Shown here: positions 24,701-36,700 of the stretch, in pieces | How the letters are laid out: each line of letters begins with the position of its first letter | Position numbering within the stretch: the first letter of the stretch is position 1 | Assembly: GCF_024763615.1 (NCBI RefSeq) | Contig: NC_077223.1 | Coordinates: forward strand, 14,260,001 to 14,324,000 | Direction: 5' to 3' | Length of the DNA stretch: 64,000 bases | Source: Phlebotomus papatasi | Taxonomy: Eukaryota > Arthropoda > Insecta > Diptera > Psychodidae | Position numbers and translations under genes: made by a program | The notes under the pieces: model-generated | What the model was told of the DNA's origin: nothing | Databases searched by the model: none | What the model saw: only the letters and a program-made list of their open reading frames with translations

Positions 24701-27700
24701 CTTTTTAAAATTTTTCTTTTTGCAAATTGGTTGCCTGTCATCCGTAGATCTTATATATGTATTTTATAAAGTATTATAAATCTTATTTCATATGAAAAAT
24801 AATTGTTTACCAAATGTTGATTTTTTTTTTTGCGTCAAAAGTTTGTTACGTCAATTGGAAAAGTACCTCAAAAAGATGAAATGCGTGCAACTAACTTCTT
24901 TTAATACAGTTATATTTTAAAGTTATGTCATTTGATAAGAAAATAGTACATTCACACATTTTTAAAATTTTCATAGGTCAATATATGCATGTAAACAAAA
25001 TGATAAATAATAAGAAATAAAATGTTTTTTTGTTAATTTAAAATTTAGGCCAAAATAGCAAGTTACAAAAATTTAAAAGAAGAGAAATTGTTCAGAAACA
25101 CTCCCGGAATGAATCTGCGTCATAAATTTTCGGTATGGATGGAAAATCCCTACAGGATGTACATAAAATCGTCAAAATTTATGTTGATAAAATATAAGTA
25201 TATGTGGAAAATGCTACTGGCCAGACCCAGGGTTTGACTCAGAAGGTTTATAACTGTATTATAAGTATCTCTGATAGTGACCCCATGATATCTGTTCCAT
25301 AAATTCAGAGTCAGTTGATTACCGAAGACATACAGGTCGCTACTATTACAAAAATCAAGATGAAATTGAAAAAAATGTCGAGAATGGTTGACTAACTTAC
25401 GGGATTTCATGGGTAAGCAAGTCCAATATGACTAAAAAGTTGTATTTCTACTTAAAACACGTTAAAAAGTTAATTTGCAACATTTTAACCACATTAGTCT
25501 TGCCTACCCGTGAAATTTTAAGGACCAGTCAAACATTCTCACGATCTTTTGGAATTTCATATTGACTTTTGTAACAGTAGCGACCTGTATGCCTTCGGTA
25601 ACCAACTGATTCTGAATTTTTGGAACAGATATCATGGGGTCACTATCAGAGATACTTACAATGCAGTTATAAACCTTCTGAGTCAAACCCTGGGTCTGGC
25701 CAGTAGCATTTTCCACATGTACTTATATTTTATCACAATGAATTTTGGCGATTTTATGTGCATCCTGTAGAGATTTTCCATCCATACCGAAAATTTATGA
25801 CGAAGATTCATTCCGGGAGTGTTTCTGAACAATTTCTCTTCTTTTAAGTTTTTGTAACTTGCTATTTTGGCCTAAATTTTAAATTAACAAAAAACATTTT
25901 ATTTCTTATTATTTATCATTTTGTTTATATGCATATATTGACCATTGAAAATTTTAAAAAAAGTGCGAATGTACTATTTTCTTATTAAATGACATAACTT
26001 TAAAATATAACTGTATTAAAAGAAGTTAGTTGCACGCATTTCATCTTTTTGAGGTACTTTTCCAATTGACGTAACAAACTTTTGACGCAAAAAAAAATCA
26101 ACATTTGACAAACAATTATTTTTCATATGAAATAAGATTTATAATAATTTATAAAATACATATATAAGATCTACGGATGACAGGCAACCAATTTGCAAAA
26201 AGAAAAATTTTAAAAAGTATTTTTTTTCTATCTTTTTTTCCACTTGGTTTCCTGAAAATACAAGCCGTAACAAACTTTTTACACCCACTGTATTTTTCCC
26301 GCATCTTTGAAGGATTGAAGGTACTAAAAATCCTTTCCAGGCCACAATTGCTCAGAAATAAATTATCAAAAATTGCCTAATTCCGTATCATGTGTTGCTC
26401 AGCATAGTCACTAATGGATAAGGGGGAAGTACTCTTCCTTCGAACGTTCATGCCTTCGAATAATTTGAATTTCTATTACCTTTCCTAAAATATTTCTACA
26501 CGATTGTTACGTAATTATCATTAATTGATAATGAACTACCTAATATTTAATAGAAATCTTTAAGTCGAAGAACGAACGTGCGAAGGGAGAGTACTTTTTT
26601 CTAATGGATTATGTCACGACTCCCAGAGTTCGAGCATTTCACAAAGCTTAGGGGAGACTGGGGCACATGTAACCATTTTCGATAGATGCGAATTTGAGGT
26701 GATTTTCCAAGGACACCGTGATTTTTTGGAAAATATTTCTTAGCTCATGTTTTACCCTTGGGTATAGGCAATTCGTCGAGGGTAGCGGATGCTGGAAAAC
26801 AATTGAGTTTTCCATAAAAATAAAATTTGTGTCCCTGTGCATTTTTCTCTTTTCACAAAATACCTGGGGTAGAAGTAACCACTTTCTGGGGAGGAAGTAA
26901 ACACCTTTTTTCCCACCCTTGAAATTAACTTTGCACCACTTTCGATTATTTTAATTACTTAAGAGATATATAAAGACTGTATATTTTTCAAAAAATCACG
27001 ACACTTTTTACAAAGAATAATTAAAATAGCAAAAAAACTAAAAGCATGCATATCAAAGACATTTTTCAATGGATTTTCCCCATATTTTGACATCATGTGA
27101 CTTTTTATTGAACACAGCGCCACCAATGTTTTTCGTAATCTATGAATTATAGATATTTCGCATGAAGGTCAATTTCCCGCTCTTTTACCTACTCATTTTG
27201 TGAAATTGAAATTGCCTGGTTACATCTACCCCAAATGCTGTTTTCTGACCAATTATTAATTCTTTTGAAATAATGAGAATCTCAATTTGTCTAGTAAATC
27301 CATAAATATAATCCTAAAAGATGTAGGAAAGAACTGGTATTGCTACATTTCGATTATTTTACACAATTTTTAATTTCCAGGTGGAAATCCAAATGATCAA
27401 AATAATCGAAATATCAACATTTTCAGGAAAATGATTTTTATTTTTAAAGTATATTAGGATTTTATTGACCAATTTATCTGTGGACATACATCCCCATGGT
27501 ATCTATGAATGCTTATGGGTTTTATCCTCTGGAGTCTTAAAATTAATGAAAAAAATCACAGTGTTTACAACTACCCCAGATTACTACTGCCCCAGTTCCC
27601 CCTAGATGTTTTTCCACCTCTATTTCCTTATGATAGAAATATTCTTAAGCTTAAATTTCGAGAAGCAAACCTCATCTACTATAAATTTCTCAATATTTGA

Positions 27701-30700
27701 TACAAATAAATGTCAATTAAATTGACAATGTTTCTTTAAAATTTCTTGGAAATTTAATAAAGAAAATATGGAATGTTATTTATAGCAACTAATTGGTTTT
27801 CACTGATACAAATATAGAGACAAAACTTTATCAAAAGGCACATTTATTTATTTATTGGTAGAGCAGCAATATGACGCAGAATTCTCCATCAATTAGTGCA
27901 AAAATAATACCATGATTATTGTATCTATAATTCACATTTGTTTTGCTGTTTTTGCATATTAAATGAAATATTTCTGAGTTACCGCACGATGGCAAACTTA
28001 CAATCCGCAATGGTGGAGGCGGAAAAGTTGTTCCTCATCTTCCACTTTGAGCTTATTTAATTGTTCGCGCAAGATATATTTTCCACTCTCAGTGTCATCA
28101 TGAAAGTTTTTCTATATGTAGAGAAATCTGGTATGCGAAATGAAAAGTTCCCTGGAACATAAGACAGATTTATATTTTTGGTTTGAAGCATCTTTTTTAC
28201 AATTTCATACGTTTTTTTTTATATCACAGTTTTGAAGGATTGTTTTTTTGCCGTTGCGCTTAGTTTTCCTTCTGTGCTTTGAAAGAATGGGTTTTTTTTT
28301 TGGTTTTAAAAAAAAAAAAAGAAGTGATGTAAAAACTAACTGAGTTGTGAAATTTTTCAAATAAAACAGAACGCAGATCGTGTTCTATTTGGAGTTGGTG
28401 AAAAGAAAATTTCTTTTTCTCTATCTTTTCCCAACAATTTGCACAACTCTGTACAAGAGGGAAAAATGAAGGACAGGGAAAAATGCATTTTCCGCTCTCA
28501 ACACTCTCTATCGTGTTGGGTATAATAAACAGAGTAGAGAAATTTTTCACAAATTCGACATGTCAAAGTTTTCTCGAGTGCACTGCAATGGATATTTTTG
28601 GAGTTGGTAAAAATGAGAATGAGTGAGACAAAGAAAGAAAAAAATTGATGTGGAAACTGAAGAGAAAAATTCACAAACTTCCTATTGCATAAAGAAAAAA
28701 GAAATCTATGTCACATAATTTAATTGGAAATTTCTCATTAATTTATTTAAATTATATTTTAAAAATATGTTTTGTTTTAGGATTCTATGTCTATCTTGAG
28801 AAATTGCATTTTTTTTGTTTCTCAACTATATCAAGGTAATCAAGTATCTCTAATAATCAAAGTTGGTAAAGTTTACTCCAAAATTGGTGTAATATGAGGA
28901 AATTTATTAAAGAGGGAAAATTTGTGAGGAATTCTTCCCCAGGAAAATTCCAGAAAGTCTCTCTCCCAAACCCCTTAAAATACCTTAAAAGCACTTCACT
29001 AATTGCCTTTTGCAGAGAGCTATCTTTCGAGTGGATCTGACCTAACGATGGAGTATAAGCCGAATCCCAGTGGCCCAGCAAGACTCTATGGGCCTGTGGC
29101 GGCATTTAGGCTGCGCTATGAATTTGTGGACACATCCCTGGGTGGAACACCGTTGGATCAACCATTCCAGGCTTCCCTGTTCGCCCCAGAACCAGCAGCC
29201 CTCACGCAGTCCCATTCAAAGTCATGCAATCGACTGTATCGCTCCATTTCCACGACTCGGGGCATCTTCCGGTCGCCCACGAATGTATTCTTCTATGGAC
29301 GTGGCGGATCTGAGAACATTTCCTGCACAATTCGATTTGAGGCTCGACGTGGAGAGAGTGTTAGGTAAGTTTTCTCTGCATGCTCTCCTACCAACACATT
29401 TCTTCATGCAGGAAGAATCGCACTTTTCGCCAGTCGTCTGGCCCTTTTTTTTCAAACGTGCATAAAGGGGGATTTATCTTGAGGACAATAGTAAAAATAT
29501 TGAGTGACTATTGAAATATGAAATGTGAAAGTACTCTTGAAATACATGATAAAATAAGGTAATTTTAACAATACAATTTTAAAAAGTGAAAAAATATTCA
29601 GTGATATTTTTATAGGTCAGTGACATACTCGTCTTTAATTCTTCGTATTTGTTCGTTTTTTTTTACATTCAGTACAATTTCATCCTCGGTTTAATATAGG
29701 TGCGACTGGGGCAAAATGTCCCAAAACGGATGCTTTATCTTTTTTTTTACTGGTTTCCATAAGACTACAGAAATTTGTAACTATAAAAATCTTATAGGAA
29801 ATTTACCACTGAACAATTTTTGTTCAGTTGTTTTCCCTATACCTACCCCCCTAATTAAGGTCTAAGGCCTTTAGGCCTATTTTGACCAGTATCCTATGTT
29901 GAAAATCCTTTAAAAACTAAATAATCCATAAAAAAATATATACCAAAATTATCAATCTATAAAATTAATTTATGAAAAATGGTGAGAAAAAACAATAACA
30001 AAAAGGGGGACCTTACACATTAATAGCTGTAATGACTCACTGGTAAAAAATGTGGATCATATTGATTCAAAAATGGATCATATAGTCATTCAAGGAGAGT
30101 TGGAACAGTGGGAAAGATGGACCACTTTGCTATGCACGATCTCCACCTCATTTGGTCTATTTGTGCCCTTCAACATTCTAATAAAAACCCTCAAGTTACA
30201 GCTTTCTATTTTTAAAATTGTACGAGAAAATTGAAATCGAATTTTTTGGATGTCTGAAAAAAGGCCAAAAATTTTTATTTCGCCATAAGAATACGTGTGA
30301 GGGTTGGGTAGAGATGGAACTTAATAGTTTTGGCAACACTTCCTGTGTGAATTTTGGTCAATGTTCTTCAAAATCTTTTCAAGAAAATCTTAGAAATTAT
30401 TTTCCCTAAATTTCTGGTAAAACTAACTTGATACACTCAGCGAAATTGCCATCGAAGTATATGAGCCACATATTCCACAAAATAAATCATTTATACTGAA
30501 AAAATAAAATAAACTCCAATAAATTCAATGAAATAGCGTTCATGTCTAAAATCACTTCCCTCTTATTCTAAATTAATTAAATAAACTATAAATATTTTGC
30601 TTTAATTAGGAGTGTTCCATCTCACTCTCACTTTTTTGAGTGCCTCAAAATGCAACTTTTTTTAAATCCTATTTTTCAAAGTGACTATTTTCATCTAGGC

Positions 30701-33700
30701 TTTTCTAATATTGATATCTTAAATTTAGAGTCTTCAAATGATAAACCAGTGAGATTCGTCTTTGTCTCGCATTCAAAACGTATCCGCAATATTGAATATA
30801 TAAAAGGTGTTCCATCTCTCCTCGAATGACTATATTTGATCCATTTGCAAAGGATGGATCAAATGTGAAAATATAATTTTCTAGATTTTCTATGAAGTTA
30901 ATTTGGGGAGACTCTCGAAATTTTTGTGGTTTTATTCCCGCAAATTAAAAAAAAGTTATATCCGGTTAACATATTATTACGAATTTGGGTAGCGGAGCTC
31001 CCACCTGAATAACAACTGCACCCTGACAGACTGAATACACCCTAGAGCGTGAAGAAACTCATTCATGTCTTCCATTGAGTAAAAATACATTAGCTTCCAT
31101 ACTGATTGCCTAGCTCTGTTTTAATTTGGATGATGTAGCTTGAAGATGGTTGAGGGAAAGCCCCAAAAATTACTTCACGAAGAGATGTCCTCAACTCCTA
31201 CGACTCCATTTCCATATACATAGTAGCTGGAAACATTGGGACAATCTCCAAAGTGTTCAAAGTCTAATGCCCTACAATGCCCTAGTCATAGACACACACA
31301 CGACTTAAGCCGAGAAATGGTTTAACGAAATTATATTCAAAATAATGATTAAATTACATTTCCATCAGTTTCTGACTAATTCGTTTTTCGGCTTAACCCG
31401 AGAAACGGCGTAGTTAATGGGAAACTGATGGGAATTTAGTCAAATAATTATTTTGATTACAATTTCGTTAAGCAGTCTCCCGGCTAAAGTCGTAAGTGTG
31501 TCCAGCACATAGGGTTTCATCTCTGTATATAGAAGAGGTTTCGATTCAACTTCCAATTAGCCCCAAGGCGACTCGCCTAGCCAAATGCTCTCTCGGAAGG
31601 CGAATTGAACCTGAACCGTAGAATCGTCGAGACTCGATTATTAGGAACAAGGGGATATGCGTGTCTAGTAAGGGTTGTCACGGTTATTGCAGTCCCAGTG
31701 AGCACATTTTGCTATTCAGGAGTTTATCACATGAATACAAAAATCAAGAAACACACTAAGTTTACTAAGGAATAATCGAGTAAACCTCACTTAAATAATG
31801 CACATTTCTCGATTTTCGTTCTCACGTGAGAAACTCCCGAATAGCGCAGAATATGCGCCCAGAAGCTTCGCCATTCACACATGACGTCTCCTCAAAATGA
31901 AACTGTTCTAATCGCATTCTCTTTCTATCCACAATCGTACCAAACGACGCTTCATGATGCGTCATTAGCAACAAATGCTGATACAAATTAAATGCAATTA
32001 GGACAGTTTCATTTTGAGGAGACGATGAGACGATTCACCATAAACGATGATTGGTATCACAGGTGATACAGGTGGTATCAAATGATTTGGTTTCCCTCTT
32101 CTGCATCAGGCTCATTTGGGTGAATAAGGTGGGGTTTTACGATAGACTTACTACAGAATACAGTGTGCGCAGTGTGCCATACTGTGAGCGCAACAAAATT
32201 AGGTCAGATTAATTAATGAAGCATGGAAAAAACGAAATGTTCAAAGCTACAGTATGTACAAAGCCTGAAAGGCTTCCCGTACTGAAATTTTCGCTCGGAA
32301 ACAGGTGTTTGGAATCTGTCCTGAATAATTCACTACGCCTAGCTATATAAGAAGCAAATCCCTCACAATATTTCGCAAAATTATTCGTAAGTGTTTGTGA
32401 ATTCCTACTGGGGACTTACGAGATATTCGTAAATTGTATAACCCACTTAAAAGTTCGTAAATGTTCGTACATTTTCACAAATATTGCTCGTAACATGATC
32501 ACTTGACGAGCATTTTTTGTTCTTTAGCAAGCTTTTATACGTATATTTTTGTTAGTTTGGCAAAACTTGACGAACAAATGACAAAGTTTTACAAACATCT
32601 TTCTTTATGTTTACGAACATTAACAAACAAATATTTATGAAAGAACAAAAATTCTCATAAAGTGAACATGTTACGAATAATGTTTCTGAAAAAGTACAAA
32701 CGTATTTTTACGTTTCTTATTGATAACAAATATATGGCAAAATTGCAAATTGAACTTGTTTTAGTTATTTTTAAGACAACTTGGTGTGTGGCTCAGCTTA
32801 CTGTTTCCTTATTTAGATATTTAATATTTCCGTACAGAAGTAAATTTTGAAAAATTCAAAAATCTATTTGAAGATCCAAAAAAGAGACTTTTTTACTTTT
32901 TAAACTTTCGCAAGGTGGTGGAAGTTACATCCTGTTCGAATTTCGAAGTGCTCAAGTGTCAAAATGTGACGGTCTTCACATTGTTGTGAGGAAAAAAACA
33001 GAACAACGACATTTATTGTTCTTACCCCAGTGTTTAATCACTTCATAATCACTGAGTAACTCTTTTGCCAGCTTTTTAGTGTGATATTTGATAAATTTTC
33101 TTCACCTTGTTCGAAAATTTAGTATGAAAATTCGAAATTGAATTTGAATTCTTCGATCATCAACGACTTTTTGTGCAAATAGAGTTCCATTTACCTTTCA
33201 TCCAAGACACTATTGAAGAATCAAAATCTACTTCTGTTTGGGCTCAATATGTCTTTGAACTTTGAGTAATAAAAAATCTTTAAGATAAGGATTTTCAGCA
33301 ACCTTGAAATTTTGATAATGTCTCCACAATAATTCCAAGAAATTTTCAAACTATTCTAATCCATCCAAAATATTTTTTGTAAGTGGAATCAAGTTATGTC
33401 GATTGCCTTTGTGGTAGCGAATTTTTCAACAAGATATAAATCCCCCTTGGGATACGAATGATGGTGTAGTGTAAATGGCAAGAAAGGGCGGTATAGTCAT
33501 ACTTGGCAAAGTGAGTCTGAATAGAAAGTTTTCACTGGGTTTTCCCCCCTTTTGCCCTACACTTCTGTATTTGCAACTTTATCAAAATTGTGATAAATGG
33601 GAAAATGTTGGTAATATCCCGAGGGATGCATTAAAAATTTCCATAAGTCGGAAATCTTGGAATATATTAGAATTAATGTGGGGGGCCACGCTTCAGATAT

Positions 33701-36700
33701 ATATTTTATTTATTCATGAAAATCTTCTTCTATATTTTCCAACTCTATACATTTTGTCGTCCCTTTTTTTGGTGTGTTTGGGGAGAAAATTGGGCTTTTT
33801 GCGAAAGCAAGAAATATTCTCCAAGCAAAAGAAAAAAAAAACAAACTTTTCGATATCGCACACAATTTTCAATCAAGATTGTCGTCGAAGAAGAAGTTCA
33901 AGAGGAATGGGAAATACGAAGATCCTGAGGATGTTTCTCAAAAGTAGAAAGGGATTAGAAGTTGAGTGGTTGGAGTGGTTGTTTTTGGCAAATAAAACTT
34001 GGGTAATATTTTTAATTTTGCGTTACATCTTATTTTGAAGAATTTATTGTGAAATTGGGAAATATTGCAGTGCAATTCCCTTTTTCTCATTTAAGACTGA
34101 CCATCACACGTGCCCGTTTTGGTGGCCGATCCTGCCAGAATGTCCAGAATCGTTCTGGACGCTGGCACTGTGACCACCATGGAGGTCCTGTAGCTGACCT
34201 TCGGATCGGTGAAGTGCCCTGGCTGGACGTGGGACCCCTTCCACGAGACTGTATTTGCTCAGATGTGTCCAGGTCTTTAATCCTGGCTCCCCTGGCTGCC
34301 AATGTAGTTGAGGTGCAGTTTAATACGCACAGTATGAGTGTGGATCAGGACTTCCGGGATTTCTATTTCGAAGGAAGGTGAGTTTACTGGGAAAATATTG
34401 TCAAGGAAGGATCTTTTGCATCTGAGAGATCTTTCCTTAAATGTTTCAGGTACGAGTTCACAGCTGATGGTTGTGCCACTGACTGGAGCATGAGACGGTT
34501 GAAGGGTCGCAGTGGAAATGCTTCCCTCTCAGCCTCAGAATGTGCTCCACTTATCCAACCATGGCTGTTGGAACCAGAAACTCCCGAAGGATATCTGGTG
34601 CTGAAGCTGAAAGGCTTTTGGATGCCTACGGTGATGCAATCAGTGGCACCTTGTCCAACTGATGCCAGGATCACTGTTTATTCCACCAATAATCCTGGCT
34701 ACCAACGGGATTTGTGCCCAACGAGTGGTAATGACGTGGTGGCCTTCTCAGATGGCTGGGATAGTGCTTTTGAGTACAGCCCTGTGGAATTATCACGAAG
34801 TCTTGTGGTAGAGTACAGATCACCATGGAAGTCTGGGATTGATAACATGGAGTACAAGTTTGCCTGGATGGAAGTCTATCCGGCAATTGGATGCCACCAC
34901 AAATGCACGGAATTGCAGGTAAGAAACTCGCATATATTCATTAATATTGAAACAATTTACCCCAGTTTGAGGTTTTAGAACCTATTGAATCAAACCCTTT
35001 ATTAAATATAAGTATTATATTAAATTATACTGACGTACCATTAAATACGTTTTAAACACGTTTTTACGACCTCTTAATGACCTAAAGTAATGTTATACCT
35101 CTAGTTATCAAGTTTACAATTTTAAAATTGTTTTGAATGTTTTGAATCCTTAAACACGTCATTCATGATAATTATAAATAATTAAATGATTTTATGTTAT
35201 TTAATTTCCATTTCATAATTTTCTACGGAAAGATGAGGCAATTCTGGGTTATTCATTCATGATTTTAAGGAAAAGGGCCAAATTTGAAATAATGTCAATT
35301 GGGTATTTGAGGAAATGTTTTTGGATATAATATCCCCTTAAGAAACATTTTTTGATCGAAAAAAACAACAATATTCTCTAAAATAATTTTAATTTAATCT
35401 CTATAAATTTGAGTTTATAGAAAAGTCATTAACACTAAACCTACCAAGACACGGTCAAAATGATCGGTTTAAAATTAATACAAATTTAAAAGGTGCAATG
35501 TCACTATCAAACTTTATTAATTTCTTAAAATATGCATGTAATATATTTTTCAGTGTTTAAATTTTAATTTTTTGCTCTTTTCCAAAACAAATTTGTTGAG
35601 TATCCTACCCTACCACGGTTTGTCATTTAACCGAAAAACGAACAAAAACAATCGGTAGGTTTAGTGTTAAAATCCTTTACTAGGGCTATGACCTTAATTT
35701 TTAGTAATTCTGTAAAAAAAACTTCACTTAGGAACTGGGCTTTGAGAAAATCCTGCTATTTGATTCATTTCATGATTCATTTATTTGATGATTTTAAAAG
35801 ATTTAGATTTAGACAAAAGTAAAAAAACGTTCTCGTGGATTTGAATAGCTTTTCTTTTAGGAAATTGTGCTTTCATCTTGAGCATTATAACCTATAAGAA
35901 ACGTTCTTTAAAAAACGTTTAGAAACTTAACTTAAAAAATCAATTTTGATGATTTTAATTGGTTCGAATTGTATTAAAATTGAAAATTGATAGGGGGAGG
36001 GCGATTCGACCAGTGTTTAAGAACTCATATTTCCTAAGGGCCCAAATAGATTCAAGCTGATCATTGAGAATATTTTGCTCGTAAAATTAGGCTCTCACTC
36101 GTAATATTTTATTTCAAACTGTGATACACCTAGTTCTTAGGATAATCGTTTAGAGGTCTTTTGCATAGATTTCCTTTACATTAACCATTTACTGCCAAAT
36201 CTTGAAGCTTAAATACTCTCGAAGATCACCCTGAGTTGGGTCCTAAGGTTCAAAGAACGTCTATCGATCACTCATTGTAAAGGGCGTCACTTTATTTAAT
36301 TCAATTCCCGGTAATGGCAGTTTTTTAGCGGCTGTAAATCCTGGATCCTGAAATATCTCTAATTTTAATTTAGTTTTTAAATTGATAACCTTATTTTTGT
36401 GATTAAATAAATGTTAATCTAAAATTTATTATAAATTCACTTTCACTTTGATTTTTTGGATCTCAGATTTTAGAAAACATTTTCAAATGATGGAAATTGC
36501 GATAAAAAATGTTCTTTATTTTATCATGTTAAGGAATCTAATTCAACCCCAATCTTAATGCGCCTTGTAGATTTCATAAGCTGGAAGCTTGCCAAAGCTA
36601 ACAAAAAAAAGCTTTCTTGAAGAAAAATGCAGGAAAATTCATGAAAAAATTAATTAAAAAATAATCTTTAGATTAGAGCCTCAAAATTTTTTTTTTTGAT

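Larger units (their letters stand above)
14582..29015. other. intron 6 (14.4 kb): repeat-filled, no host gene
   Basis: Contains the 431-bp MITE at 15150-15580, the Bel/Pao element (15851-22910), a CAGTAGACTC element (23268-23933), the Tc1 palindrome (24630-26290), a small fold-back (26421-26600) and a GGGGAGACTGGGGC element (26651-27602). The flanks 14640-15148 and 27610-29000 are AT-rich with homopolymer runs; I see nothing else there. Confidence 0.7.
29365..34095. other. intron 7 (4.7 kb): several small inverted repeats, no gene
   Basis: Three compact palindromic elements at 31293-31502, 31699-31862 and 31886-32023, and a fold-back family copy at 32369-32650. A 187-codon ORF at 33475-34038 ends just before exon 8; it is low-complexity in composition and resembles nothing I know. 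Confidence 0.6.

Noticed and set aside
29003..29465. Alternative ORFs over exon 7 (131 codons plus, 77 codons minus)
   Set aside because: Out of phase with the flanking exons; shadows of the CUB coding frame.
33475..34038. 187-codon ORF on the plus strand just before exon 8
   Set aside because: Composition follows the AT-rich intron, no family resemblance, and no splice or start context; probably chance.
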